Positions 1-9,287 of a DNA stretch of 64,000 nt are shown here, one piece after another. The translations under genes were made by a program, and so were the position numbers. The stretch's first letter is position 1; each line of letters starts with the position of its first letter. Source of the DNA: Gammaproteobacteria bacterium (lineage in GTDB: Bacteria; Pseudomonadota; Gammaproteobacteria; Steroidobacterales; Steroidobacteraceae); the NCBI GenBank assembly GCA_025358295.1, contig JANYJY010000001.1, forward strand, positions 62,001 through 126,000. Reading direction: 5' to 3'. The notes below the pieces were generated by a model. It was not told the DNA's origin, searched no databases, and saw only the letters and a program-made list of their open reading frames with translations.

Positions 1-1179
1 GCCGATATAGCGCTTCAGCGCGGGGTCGTATACAGCCTCTTCCAAGGTGCTCGACATGGTGCATTGCCCGCCGCAACCGGGCTGCGACGGGTTGCGGTCG
101 GTGAAAACAGGCTGCACTCGGTTGACGTCGGTACTCCACACAGGTCTGGACCGTGAATCCAGGCCGGCAAAGTACTGATACGCCGCTTGCACCAACAGCG
201 CGCTGCGCTCGACTCTGGCGAGGTAGGTCCGCGCACCGGGCGCGTCTTGGCCGGCGCGCCGATCGGCTGCGGGCGAGTTCCCATACATATATACATAGGG
301 GCCTGGAGCCCCGGCATTGCCGCGTCCAAAATTGACGAATCCGGCCGGGCAAAACGCTGCCGCGAGCTGTTGCGGCGGCTGGTCAAAATTGCAGAATGTC
401 CAGTCGCTATCCTGCCAAGAATGCGCGTTGTGCCGGGAATACACGATTTCCACGTGTCCGGGACTGCCGGATATTGGCTGCGGATCGCCACCCTTGGGAT
501 CAGCTCTGCGGTAGATCCCAGCGATGGCATAGAAATCCGACCCTATCGCGATGAGGGAGCGCGCCTTGCCGCTCAATAAGGCCGGATGACCGGCCTGATA
601 GCCGCCGTAGACATTCTCCGTGGCGACAGGCGGCGGCGGGCCGTTGATCCTGGCGATGCCGAAACTGGTGCGGCCCCGGCGGTCATCGCCGCCGAATCCG
701 CCACCGTCGCCGAAGAACGCGTACACATTGCCGTCTTGACCCCAGGTCACCGGCCACAGATCGCTGCCCTCCGCCGCCCGATAGGCGTGCGGCCAATCCC
801 ATACCAACGCGCTGATCAGCGCGCTCGGGCAATAGGGGGCATCACCCAATCGAGTCGCGGGCGCAGTAGTCACTTTGAGCGGACCGGACGCGGCAGTATT
901 GCCCGATGCATCAAGGGCACCGATGACATATTCGTAGGTCGTGGACGCCTCAACCGAGGTATCGGCGAAACTTGATCCGCTCGCGACGCCGACGGCCAGC
1001 CCGTTGCGAAGAATTCGGTATCCGATCACGTTGGCTGAAACGCCGCGCCAGCGCAAGCCGATCACGGCCGCCGTTGCACAATCGATGCTCACCGCTTGCG
1101 GCGCCTGGACTGCACCGCCAAACAGACTGCAGCCGGACACCACGATGCCGAGCGCGACCGGCCCCGCCCATCGGCCCAT
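1..1179 (-). CDS. Lipoprotein with fibronectin III-like and DUF4185-like domains, partial (3' end outside window)
   Basis: This reading frame is open from an ATG at 1179 to the window edge, giving 393 codons without a stop. The N-terminus is a short lipoprotein signal ending in the lipobox VVSGC (Cys17), so export and lipidation are expected. Residues about 27-100 look like a fibronectin type III domain (hydrophobic strand pattern, TTYEYVIGALDASGN). After that, WPVTWGQDGNVYAFFGDGGG resembles the start of DUF4185 beta-propeller proteins, some of which are linked to carbohydrate binding or hydrolysis. It is the last visible gene of a leftward run of glycosyltransferases, 17 bp after the GT4 gene. 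The role is probably at the cell surface acting on polysaccharide, but this is inference; no catalytic residues can be named. Confidence 0.8.
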   Translation of the reverse strand, partial: MGRWAGPVALGIVVSGCSLFGGAVQAPQAVSIDCATAAVIGLRWRGVSANVIGYRILRNGLAVGVASGSSFADTSVEASTTYEYVIGALDASGNTAASGPLKVTTAPATRLGDAPYCPSALISALVWDWPHAYRAAEGSDLWPVTWGQDGNVYAFFGDGGGFGGDDRRGRTSFGIARINGPPPPVATENVYGGYQAGHPALLSGKARSLIAIGSDFYAIAGIYRRADPKGGDPQPISGSPGHVEIVYSRHNAHSWQDSDWTFCNFDQPPQQLAAAFCPAGFVNFGRGNAGAPGPYVYMYGNSPAADRRAGQDAPGARTYLARVERSALLVQAAYQYFAGLDSRSRPVWSTDVNRVQPVFTDRNPSQPGCGGQCTMSSTLEEAVYDPALKRYIG

Positions 1180-1196
1180 GCGACTGCTGATGGCGA

Positions 1197-2429
1197 CTAT
1201 CGAACGACAGGCTCGTTGCATAACTCACTGTAACGCTCAGCCACCAACCGCAAGTCGAACGGCGCCGCCGAAGCGCGGCCTGCCTCGCCGACCTGCGGCC
1301 AGCGCGGTTTCTGTTCGAGCGCCAAGCGCAGCACCGCCAGCATCGCCGCAGGATCCTTGGGCGGGAACAGGTAGCCATTGCGGCCGTGCTGAATGAGGTC
1401 GGGCGCGGCGCCGACCGCCGTCACCACCACCGGCATGGCGCAAGCAAGCGCCTCGACCAACGCGAGACTGAAACCCTCATACTCCGTTGGAAAGACGAAC
1501 AAATCCGCGGCCTGCAGATATTCGTGGACCCGGTCGCTCTCGCCCGCGAATTGAATGGAGTCTTGCAATTGCCGCAGCCGGACGAACTCGCGGATGCTGT
1601 CCTCGCAATCGTCGAACGACAGTTTTCCGGAACCCACGATCACCAAATATAGCTCCGGGTATTGCTGCAGCAAGGCCGGCCATGCCTCGACCAGCATCGG
1701 CAAACCTTTGGCACGCGACAGCCGGCCGGAAAAAATGAGCACTGTCCTGTCGCTGGGCAAACCGAAAGCCGCACGCAATCGCTGCTTCGTTGCGGCCGAA
1801 ACGGGGCAGAATTTCCCGGTGTCCACCGCATTCGGGATTTGGCGGATGCGCGACTGAGCCACCCCACGCTCGAGCAATTGCGCACGAATTTCAGCAGAGA
1901 TCGCAATGACGTAGTCCGCCCGTCGAATCATGCAACAGCGAATTGCGGCGGCGATAGCGCCGATGCCGCGGCCCGACGCCGCATGCATGGTCTGAAGACT
2001 CTCAGCGGAGACGGCTTCATGCAGCTCAAAAAATGATTCGAGCCGCAAAATGCAGCGTTTTCGCCAGATGAGGCATATGGGCACGGCGACCAACGGGATG
2101 ATCTTCACCCCCGATACGATGATGACGTCGAACTTGTTGCGGTCCCGGACCAGCAACATCGTCAGTCGCGCCAGGAAGCTCAACAGCGGTAGGACCGCCC
2201 GCCAGCCCTTCCCCTTAAGAATGCCGGCCGGTGCGATGCGGCGCACGTGTACCGGTCCAATCGTCTCGGCGGGCGGCGCCGACGGCACCGACTGCCGGGT
2301 AATCACGCTCACGATGTGCCCGCGCTCGGCGAGTGATTGCGCCACGCGAGCGACAAACAGCTCCTGGCCGCCCACGATCGGCGGATAGAATGCTTCCGTC
2401 AGCCAATAGACGCGGCAGGGTTCGTTCAT
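1197..2429 (-). CDS. GT4 family glycosyltransferase
   Basis: This 410-residue protein has the two-domain GT-B layout. The N-terminal domain begins VYWLTEAFYPPIVGGQE, a glycine-rich acceptor-side loop. The C-terminal nucleotide-sugar domain has the family EX7E motif at about E318-E326 (EGFSLALVE), and a G-R-L-S-R-A-K-G loop lies before it. It should transfer a sugar from an activated donor to a lipid-linked glycan at the inner face of the membrane. The ATG at 2429 overlaps the stop of the upstream gene as ATGA, so translation is probably coupled. Donor and acceptor sugars cannot be read from the sequence. Confidence 0.93.
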   Translation of the reverse strand: MNEPCRVYWLTEAFYPPIVGGQELFVARVAQSLAERGHIVSVITRQSVPSAPPAETIGPVHVRRIAPAGILKGKGWRAVLPLLSFLARLTMLLVRDRNKFDVIIVSGVKIIPLVAVPICLIWRKRCILRLESFFELHEAVSAESLQTMHAASGRGIGAIAAAIRCCMIRRADYVIAISAEIRAQLLERGVAQSRIRQIPNAVDTGKFCPVSAATKQRLRAAFGLPSDRTVLIFSGRLSRAKGLPMLVEAWPALLQQYPELYLVIVGSGKLSFDDCEDSIREFVRLRQLQDSIQFAGESDRVHEYLQAADLFVFPTEYEGFSLALVEALACAMPVVVTAVGAAPDLIQHGRNGYLFPPKDPAAMLAVLRLALEQKPRWPQVGEAGRASAAPFDLRLVAERYSELCNEPVVR

Positions 2430-3964
2430 CCGAGAAAGTGCCTCACCGTGCGCAGGAATTCGCCCGCTGCGAAAATGGTACGTTTGCCGTCCAGCAACGT
2501 TTTATCGCCGAATGTCGACAAAGTATGCAAGCCGGCCGGATATCTTCCCTCGGGATCCGGATCGACTGTCGCCGCCACTTCTTCAAAAAAATCATCGGGC
2601 GTCAATGCCAACACTCGATTGATGGTGACTCGGGCACCATAGGTACTCGAACAATCCTGAGCTGGGCGGTACAACACGCCGCCGGCGACAAAAGGCGTTC
2701 CGGCCGGCCGCGCCGAGCGCACGTCGATTTTGACGGGGTTGCCTGTGTGCGCCTGCCACGGGCCTTCCGGCGCAGGTGCAAACCAAAGATACAATTCGCT
2801 GTTGGCGCCTTTGTCGGCCACGTCGGAGGCCGACAGCCACCAGCGCCCCTGGTATTGGAACAGGGTGGCATCTGCAAACCCGCGTCCCTCGATCAATGTG
2901 GCAATTCTTCGCCAACGCTGCGGAAACTCTTCGCTCTCATACAAGGCGATCTCTTTCGCCGCGCTGCTTTCCGGTACGCACAGCAACCGGCCGCCGGCCT
3001 CGAACAGAAATGGATACGACAAGTGCACCGGCATCTGCGGGCCAATCCGTACGCGAATCGCATCGTCGGCGCGCTGTGCGTCGAATGCAACGATATACCC
3101 CAAGTTCTCGCCGTAATTGTAATGTTCGCAGAAGATCATCGGCCGCCCGCCAAACACGATGCCGAAAGGATCTGCGCGCATTTCTGAGCGGCGGGTGGCC
3201 GGCAGCCAACAAATCTCGGGCGTCGTCGTCAACGTCAAAAAATCCGCGATCGGCCGATCGACAATCCCGACATTCCATTGATCATGACGAAACAACGCGC
3301 GAAAACCAGTCGCCGCAGCGCGCGCGGCAATGCGCGCGGCAAGCAGTGCTCGTTGCCACAACGTCGGCGATCGCGGCCGGCGAATGCTTTGCAGTACCGT
3401 CGGCGCGCGTCCGCGCCCGGCTCCGCCTGCGGCGATGGCTCGGCACTCTTGCGCCGGCCAATGCGTAAATCGCTCGAGCATCTGCTGCCGATTTTTCCGC
3501 ACCGACAATTGGCGCGTGCGCAAAAATCCCTGCCGCAATACAACCACCGTATCGGGGTCGCGATGCACTCGCACCAGCATTGCGCTGGTAACCTCGCAAT
3601 GCTCGTATACCTCCCAAAACCCCGGCGACCCTCGGTAGTTTACCCAATCCCCGAACTGGTATCGCCAGACACCATGGCGCGGCCGATCGATGATCTGCGC
3701 CGGTAGATCTGCGTCGAGAAAACAGATGATGAAATCGAGATCGTAGTCGCTGAGACGCCCGCCGCTCATCGGAACATTCGGCAATTCCGCCGGCGCACCT
3801 CGCAAGGGAACTTGGGGCGGCTCCATGCTGATGCTTACCTCTGCACGCACCCCGGGCACCGACATGAGCACTTCCAGGCAGCGGCTCTGCCAATCCTCCA
3901 ATGCGCCTCCACCATAGAGAATCCCGAATCGAATGACGTCGGACTTAGGCTCAGGGGTGGTCAA
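2426..3964 (-). CDS. Formyltransferase-like domain fused to beta-propeller (GINT1 N-domain/GH43-like) protein
   Basis: The 512-residue protein has two parts. Residues about 10-150 recall the formyltransferase fold: a DYDLDFIICFLDADLP strand, then HGVWRYQFGDWVNYRGSPGF, resembling the GVW-x-H-x-G-D-x-x-x-YRG pattern of formyl transferases, although the usual catalytic His is replaced by Gln. Residues about 240-510 look like a five-bladed propeller of the glycosidase clan (repeated F-D-A, WWLSASD and RPAQD motifs), similar to the N-terminal domain of plant glucosamine inositolphosphorylceramide transferases. It overlaps both neighbours by a few bases, so it belongs to the glycosyltransferase operon. 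A role in attaching or modifying an acyl or amino-sugar group is plausible but unproven. Confidence 0.8.
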   Translation of the reverse strand: MTTPEPKSDVIRFGILYGGGALEDWQSRCLEVLMSVPGVRAEVSISMEPPQVPLRGAPAELPNVPMSGGRLSDYDLDFIICFLDADLPAQIIDRPRHGVWRYQFGDWVNYRGSPGFWEVYEHCEVTSAMLVRVHRDPDTVVVLRQGFLRTRQLSVRKNRQQMLERFTHWPAQECRAIAAGGAGRGRAPTVLQSIRRPRSPTLWQRALLAARIAARAAATGFRALFRHDQWNVGIVDRPIADFLTLTTTPEICWLPATRRSEMRADPFGIVFGGRPMIFCEHYNYGENLGYIVAFDAQRADDAIRVRIGPQMPVHLSYPFLFEAGGRLLCVPESSAAKEIALYESEEFPQRWRRIATLIEGRGFADATLFQYQGRWWLSASDVADKGANSELYLWFAPAPEGPWQAHTGNPVKIDVRSARPAGTPFVAGGVLYRPAQDCSSTYGARVTINRVLALTPDDFFEEVAATVDPDPEGRYPAGLHTLSTFGDKTLLDGKRTIFAAGEFLRTVRHFLG

Positions 3965-5063
3965 GGCTGTTGAAGAGCGCCAGAACTTGCGTGGCGCACT
4001 TCTCCCAACTGAAATCCGACGCCCTTTGCAGGCCCCTTGCTATCAACCGGGCGCGCAGGCCCGTATCGAAGATCACCTGGCGCATGCCTCGGGCAATATC
4101 CTCGACGCGCAGCGGATCGACCAACACTGCGGCGCCATCGGTCACTTCCGGCGGCGCGCAGGTGTCGGCGGTCACGATGGGGCATCCGCAGGCCATGGCC
4201 TCGATCAGCGGAATGCCAAATCCCTCATACAGCGAGGGAAATGCAAACAGATCGGCAAGCGCATAAACGGCAGGCAAATCCGCATGCATGACCCACCCGG
4301 GAAACAACACGCGATCCTTTATTCCCAGACCCTCGATGACCTTTAATTCTTCGTCCGTGCTCCAACGTTGCTCTCCGGCGATGACCAAGGCATGAGGAAT
4401 TTCGTGCTTCAGCTGCGCAAAAGCCTGCAGCAAGCGCGACACATTCTTACGCGATTCGATCTGCCCAACCCACAAGATGAATTTTTCCGGCAGCCGATAT
4501 TTCTCGCGGATCTCCCGCAATTGACCGGCATCAGAAACCGGCCTGAACAGGGTGGGATCGAAGCCATTGTGGATCGGCACGACCTTGTTTGCATCGACGC
4601 CGGTGTGTTCGACCACATCCCTCTTCACCGCGTGCGATACGGCAATGAACGCATCGGCCCGACGGCAATACACCGGCACAAAATTCTTGAAATACCATTG
4701 ATCGTACAGGCGAAAATGCTCGGGAATCACGAACCATTCGGAGCCATGCAGCACGAAGATCTTCTTTGCCTTACCGAGGATGGGCACCGTGAACTTCGGA
4801 TTGAATATCAGATCAAGCCGCTTGCGGCGCGCCACCCAGGGCACCGCCACCTGATCCCAAAGCACGGTACCGGGCAAGGCGACCGCGACTTCCTCGACGT
4901 TGGGATATTCCGCATAGGTCCCCACTAGCTTGGGATTCTGATAGATGAGCACATAGCGGTGTTGCGCGCCCATCGACAACAGCAAGGGCAGCAATTTCTT
5001 GGTGTAAACCTTGACGCCGCCCTCTTGCTGTTCGTAATGGCGCAGCATGATTCCGATCTTCAT
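3951..5063 (-). CDS. GT4 family glycosyltransferase (GT-B fold)
   Basis: The 370-residue protein starts MKIGIMLRHYEQQEGGVKVYT, a typical GT-B N-terminal strand followed by a glycine-rich loop. The C-terminal domain carries FILWVGQIESRKNVSRL (donor phosphate loop) and the EX7E motif EGFGIPLIE at about E280-E288. It resembles mannosyl- or rhamnosyltransferases of polysaccharide loci. The last 14 bases overlap the start of the formyltransferase-like gene. Another gene, asnB-like, ends 34 bp upstream. The exact sugar is unknown. Confidence 0.93.
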   Translation of the reverse strand: MKIGIMLRHYEQQEGGVKVYTKKLLPLLLSMGAQHRYVLIYQNPKLVGTYAEYPNVEEVAVALPGTVLWDQVAVPWVARRKRLDLIFNPKFTVPILGKAKKIFVLHGSEWFVIPEHFRLYDQWYFKNFVPVYCRRADAFIAVSHAVKRDVVEHTGVDANKVVPIHNGFDPTLFRPVSDAGQLREIREKYRLPEKFILWVGQIESRKNVSRLLQAFAQLKHEIPHALVIAGEQRWSTDEELKVIEGLGIKDRVLFPGWVMHADLPAVYALADLFAFPSLYEGFGIPLIEAMACGCPIVTADTCAPPEVTDGAAVLVDPLRVEDIARGMRQVIFDTGLRARLIARGLQRASDFSWEKCATQVLALFNSLDHP

Positions 5064-5097
5064 CCACGTATCCTCATCCGTGCCACAAGCGTCTGAT

Positions 5098-7002
5098 TCA
5101 TGCGGCCGCGCGCTGCGATTCGCCGAGAATCCTCATGCGATACCAAACTTCCGTATTGATCAACAACCATAGTCGATTTCCGTGATCCTCGTGTCCGGCA
5201 AGATGCGAGGCAAGCAACGCATCGATGGCCTTGCGTTCGAATACGCCCGCCTGCACCAGCGCCGAATCGCGCAGATAGTGATCGTAAAGCTTCTTGTATT
5301 CATCGCGCAGCACATACGGCAAGGCCGAGGAGAACCCTTGCTTGGGCCTGGCTAGGATCTCCGGCGACAAATAGCGGGCTGCCAGCTTGCGCTGAATGTA
5401 GCGCAGGGATCGTCCCCGTACTTTAAGCGACGAGGACAGCCGCGCGGCAAACTCCGCCAGGCGATGGTCCATGAACGGGCTGCGCGCCTCCAATCCATGG
5501 GCCATGCTCATCCGGTCCGAGATCATCACGGGATGGTCGGGTAGGCGAACTTTGCTGTCGGCGTATAGCATGCGATCGAGGGAATCCCCCTGGAGCCGGT
5601 CGAAGGGGGCCTTCAAAACCAGTTCAGGATCGAAACCGGCAAGTTCGGCGCGGGCACCCGGTGACAGCAACTGATCGCGCATGGCCGAATCGAAATAGAA
5701 ATACGACAGGCTCGCCGCATAGCGTTCCCCGCCGGACAAAAATGACAAGCGGTGCAGCCACCGCATTTGATGGCCCGCGCTCTTATACCAACCCGAGGCC
5801 GGGACCAGAGAGAGCGCGGGCCCGAAGACATGGCGCCGCAGCGCGGCGGGCACGCGGCTGTAGTATCCAGCGTACAGATTCCCGTAGTAGCGGTCATAGC
5901 CCCCGAAGAGTTCATCACCGCCGTCACCGCCGATCACCACCTTGACCGTCTCGCGCGCGAAGCGCGCGACTTGATAGGCGCACAGTGACAAGGGATCGGA
6001 GGGCTCGTCCAAATGCCAGATGAGATCCGGCAACAGGCCGGTAAGGTTCAGAGACAGCGTGCGTTCGTGATGTTCGGTCCCGTACATTTCTGCGACGGCG
6101 CGCGCGTACGGCGCCTCATCGTAGCGCTGGTAAGGCAGACCGATGGTGAAAGTGGGCAATTCCTTGACGCCGACTCGCTTGGCGAGCATCGCCACCAATA
6201 AACTGGAATCCAGGCCGCCGCTCAAAAATGCGCCGACCCGGACATCGCTCACCATGTGCAGCCGCAGACTCTCGACTATGCGCTCGTCCAACTCATCGAT
6301 TAGGTCTTCTTCTGTTCCCTGGATTTTCGGCTCGAATTGCAGATCCCAATACGCCCGGATCTGTGGCCGCGCGCCGCGCTCCAACGTCAGCAAATGCCCC
6401 GGCGGCAGCTTGCATACGCCTTTGAACATGGTCAGCGGCGGTCCGATGAGCCGCAGGGCAAGATATTGTTCGAGCGCCTGCAGATTCAACGTGGATAGGC
6501 TCGAATCCAAGGCGAGCAAACTCTTGATCTCAGAGCCGAACGCAAAGCGATCGGCCTGGTCGACATAGAACAGCGGCTTTTGGCCCAAATGGTCGCGAGC
6601 CGCCAGCAACCGCTGCTTGCGCGTATCCCACAATGCAAACGCAAACATTCCGCGCAAATGATCGAGCAAGGCGTCGCCGTAGCGTTCGTACAACCCGATG
6701 ATTACTTCGCAGTCGCTGTGGGTGACGAACTGATGGCCGTCGGCCACCAGTCTCGCGCGAAGCTCGCGGTAATTGTAGATCTCTCCATTGCACACCAGCC
6801 AAATGGTCTTCTCGACATTGTGCAACGGCTGACGGCCGCCTTCGAGGTCGATGATGGATAGGCGTCGATGGCCCAGAACCGCATACCCATCGGAGTGCAC
6901 GCCCTCCCCGTCGGGTCCGCGATGCTCCAGCGCGCGCAGCATCCTGCGCATATCCGCACCGGCGGGTTCAAGCGCTCCGACAATGCCAGCGATGCCGCAC
7001 AT
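5098..7002 (-). CDS. asnB: Asparagine synthase-like glutamine amidotransferase
   Basis: This 634-residue protein has the full class II architecture. The N-terminal glutaminase domain begins MCGIAGIVG, so Cys2 becomes the catalytic nucleophile after Met removal; LRGMFAFALWD follows. The C-terminal synthetase domain has the PP-loop SGGLDSS near residue 260 that binds ATP. The family converts aspartate and glutamine to asparagine, but copies in exopolysaccharide loci are thought to amidate a sugar acid or carrier. Position between glycosyltransferases favours that second role, by inference. The ATG overlaps the stop of the upstream GT4 gene by one base (TAATG), which points to one transcript. 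Confidence 0.92.
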   Translation of the reverse strand: MCGIAGIVGALEPAGADMRRMLRALEHRGPDGEGVHSDGYAVLGHRRLSIIDLEGGRQPLHNVEKTIWLVCNGEIYNYRELRARLVADGHQFVTHSDCEVIIGLYERYGDALLDHLRGMFAFALWDTRKQRLLAARDHLGQKPLFYVDQADRFAFGSEIKSLLALDSSLSTLNLQALEQYLALRLIGPPLTMFKGVCKLPPGHLLTLERGARPQIRAYWDLQFEPKIQGTEEDLIDELDERIVESLRLHMVSDVRVGAFLSGGLDSSLLVAMLAKRVGVKELPTFTIGLPYQRYDEAPYARAVAEMYGTEHHERTLSLNLTGLLPDLIWHLDEPSDPLSLCAYQVARFARETVKVVIGGDGGDELFGGYDRYYGNLYAGYYSRVPAALRRHVFGPALSLVPASGWYKSAGHQMRWLHRLSFLSGGERYAASLSYFYFDSAMRDQLLSPGARAELAGFDPELVLKAPFDRLQGDSLDRMLYADSKVRLPDHPVMISDRMSMAHGLEARSPFMDHRLAEFAARLSSSLKVRGRSLRYIQRKLAARYLSPEILARPKQGFSSALPYVLRDEYKKLYDHYLRDSALVQAGVFERKAIDALLASHLAGHEDHGNRLWLLINTEVWYRMRILGESQRAAA

Positions 7003-8168
7003 TACTTGCCTCCGCCTTGCATGATGATCGCCTCACGGAACAGCGCCTCGTAGCGTTCGGCGCAACGATCAATGAAGAACTCCTCTACCGCCGAGAGGTT
7101 GTACCGGCCCATGTCGCGGCGCTGCTGGGGATTATCATGCATATCAATAATTGCCTGCGTAAAAGCGCCGAAATCATTCAAACGGAGCACGTGACCGGTC
7201 TTGCCGGTGGTCAGGAAATCCGTCTGGCCGCCGTGGTCATAGCAAATAATCGGCAACCCATAGGCCATGGCCTCCAAGAATACCAGGCCGAAGCCCTCAT
7301 GCTGGCTGGTGGAGGCGAACACGTCGGCGGCCGCCAGGGCGCGGTATTTCGTGGCATCGCTCACCTGACCCAGCATATGCACCCGATCGGCAACGCCCAT
7401 CTCGAGCGCCACACGCCGAATGTCGGGTGCATCGGGCCCGTCTCCGACCAGCAACAGGTGCGCAGCCGGGCATTTTGATGCCGCCAACGACCTCACCAAT
7501 TGAGTCGTGCTCTTTCGCGCCACGAGCCTGCCGACGGAGACCACTACGAATGCGTCGCTGGGCAAGCCGAATTCCGCGCGCGCCACCCCGGAGACGAGCG
7601 GCGGCCTTTCGATCCCTAACGGAATCAGTTGGACCGGGCGAGTTACGCCGTAGATCTGCTGCACGTGACCGACGGTATTGCGCGATTGCCCAACCACCAC
7701 ATCCGCTGCGCGCAGAAGCTTGCGCACCGCAAAGCGCAACACTGCGTGGCGGTGCGGCGAGAGCTTTTTGCTCGGGTCGTACAGATCTCCGCCATGAATC
7801 GACAGTACATTGGGTATCCCAAAGCGCGTCGCCAGCACCTGGCCGACAGGTCCGGTCGGCACGGCGAAATGCGTATTGATCACATCGAATTTAGAGTGTT
7901 TGGCAAGCGACGCGCCACGCGCCATGGCCATGGGCAGGTAGGCCAGCATGGATGGAAAATTGGCGACCGCCAGCTGCTTCCTGAAGAATACCGGGACTCG
8001 AATCACCCGCACACCCTGATCGGATTCGGCCGCCGGCAAAGCCGCGGCGCGCGACGTCAACACCGTCACTTCATGGCGGCGCGCCAGTTCGCGCGCCAAG
8101 GCGGCCATGACGACGCCGCCGCCGCCGCCCAGGGGCGGATATTCGTAATTGCAAAACAGGATTCTCAA
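7002..8168 (-). CDS. GT4 family glycosyltransferase
   Basis: The protein has a GT-B fold with N-terminal ILFCNYEYPPLGGGGGVV, the classic glycine-rich loop, and the C-terminal EX7E motif HEGFGLVFLEAM. I place the start at the TTG at 8168 because it puts M-R-I-L directly before the first beta strand, giving about 388 residues. An ATG at 8237 in the same frame would add 23 residues that look non-coding, but it cannot be excluded since no strong ribosome site precedes the TTG. The gene begins a leftward run that continues into asnB. It diverges from the methyltransferase at 8300. Confidence 0.88.
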   Translation of the reverse strand: MRILFCNYEYPPLGGGGGVVMAALARELARRHEVTVLTSRAAALPAAESDQGVRVIRVPVFFRKQLAVANFPSMLAYLPMAMARGASLAKHSKFDVINTHFAVPTGPVGQVLATRFGIPNVLSIHGGDLYDPSKKLSPHRHAVLRFAVRKLLRAADVVVGQSRNTVGHVQQIYGVTRPVQLIPLGIERPPLVSGVARAEFGLPSDAFVVVSVGRLVARKSTTQLVRSLAASKCPAAHLLLVGDGPDAPDIRRVALEMGVADRVHMLGQVSDATKYRALAAADVFASTSQHEGFGLVFLEAMAYGLPIICYDHGGQTDFLTTGKTGHVLRLNDFGAFTQAIIDMHDNPQQRRDMGRYNLSAVEEFFIDRCAERYEALFREAIIMQGGGK

Positions 8169-8262
8169 ACAGCTCGTACTCTTAAGCAGCGTCAATCCAG
8201 CTCTTTCCGTCGGTTCACATAATCGGGACGCGGCCACCTATCCGAGTGGCGGCGACGCGTCC

Positions 8263-8295
8263 CTACTCTATACTAGCGGCGCGGAGTCAGGAGAG
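8263..8295 (+). promoter_or_regulatory. Candidate -10 element and ribosome site for methyltransferase gene
   Basis: TATACT at 8269-8274 fits a sigma-70 -10 box, but no good -35 box lies 17 bp upstream. AGGAGAG at 8289-8295 is a strong Shine-Dalgarno sequence 4 bases before the ATG at 8300 and decides that start over an earlier in-frame codon at 8246. Confidence 0.4.
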
Positions 8296-8299
8296 TTCC

Positions 8300-9088
8300 A
8301 TGTCGACAAATTCCCAGCCTTCAGTTCTATCGGTGGTGGCCCCTGCGCGCCCCGGTACTAAGCTTTCTGCCCGCCTGGAGCCGTTTGACTCCTACTGGCA
8401 GGCGCCCGCCGACGTCGATAAAGGGTACAAGTCCTTCAGCGCGTACTATCGTGCCAATTACCTGCCGCACGTCCCGGCCGACCGGAACGCGAAAATCCTG
8501 GTGATCAGCTGCGGACCCGGCTACCTCGTCGATCTGCTCGCCGCGAACGGCTACAAGGATGTCCTCGGCATCGATTCCGACGCCGCCAAGGTGGAACACG
8601 CACGCCGCCGCGGCCTGCATTGTGAAGTTGCCGAAGCGTTCCCCTTCTTGTCGCAACTCCAGAGCGGTGAGTACGACAGCATCATTCCGGAACAAGAACT
8701 CAATCATCTCACCATCGATGAAACCATCGTATTTCTCGACATGTGCCGGCGTGCGCTCAAGCCCGGCGGTCAGATCATCGTGTATGCGATGAATGGCGCC
8801 AATCCGCTCGTGGGCTCGGAAAATCTCGCGCACAACATCGACCACTTTTACAACGTCACCGAATACAGCATCGGGCAGTTGCTGCAACTCGGCGGTTTTC
8901 AAAACGTTCGACCCTTCGCGCTCAAGCTGTATGTGTTTTGGAAAAATCCGCTGAACTATGTGGGTCTCGCGGTGACCAGCCTGATGGAAGCCGCCATGCG
9001 GGTTGTATTTACCCTGTATGGCAAGAAAGTACGCATTTTGTCGAAGAAGATTGCGGCAATCGCGGAGCGGCCGCGGACCGGCGCCTAG
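8300..9088 (+). CDS. Class I SAM-dependent methyltransferase
   Basis: The 262-residue protein has the class I Rossmann core. Motif I is ILVISCGPGYLVDLL (glycine-rich SAM loop), followed by an acidic residue ending strand 2 in VLGIDSDAAKVEHAR. The motif after it, DSIIPEQELNHL, occupies the strand-4 position. The C-terminal half includes a hydrophobic stretch (LNYVGLAVTSLMEAAMRVVF) that may contact membrane lipid. The start was chosen by the strong AGGAGAG ribosome site. It is transcribed away from the polysaccharide operon, so it may methylate a glycan or lipid intermediate; the substrate is unknown. Confidence 0.9.
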   Translation: MSTNSQPSVLSVVAPARPGTKLSARLEPFDSYWQAPADVDKGYKSFSAYYRANYLPHVPADRNAKILVISCGPGYLVDLLAANGYKDVLGIDSDAAKVEHARRRGLHCEVAEAFPFLSQLQSGEYDSIIPEQELNHLTIDETIVFLDMCRRALKPGGQIIVYAMNGANPLVGSENLAHNIDHFYNVTEYSIGQLLQLGGFQNVRPFALKLYVFWKNPLNYVGLAVTSLMEAAMRVVFTLYGKKVRILSKKIAAIAERPRTGA

Positions 9089-9260
9089 CAGCCTGTAGGA
9101 CTGAGATTTTATGGTAGGTGCGAAGCGCGGCTTAATAACGCGCAGCACGGAGCCCCACGTAACGTTCACGTTGTTTGGGCGGCCTTAATGGGAAAAACCC
9201 GATAACAATCCCGCCCTCCTGGCGTGCTCTCTGATCCCCTGGAAGCATTGGTTGCTATAT

Positions 9261-9281
9261 ATATATCGTTTAATGATATAT
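9261..9281. promoter_or_regulatory. 21-bp AT-rich palindrome, candidate antitoxin operator
   Basis: ATATATC (9261-9267) and GATATAT (9275-9281) form a perfect 7-bp inverted repeat with a 7-base spacer, in a locally AT-rich island in GC-rich DNA. A second, overlapping pair TTTAAT/ATTAAA lies at 9269-9285. It ends 6 bases before the ATG at 9288, which is where autoregulating antitoxins usually bind. The binding role is inferred. Confidence 0.5.
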
Positions 9282-9287
9282 TAAACC

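Noticed and set aside
9089-9260. Repeat or small gene between methyltransferase and toxin-like gene
   Set aside because: I see only short, partial repeats and no frame with a start and ribosome site.
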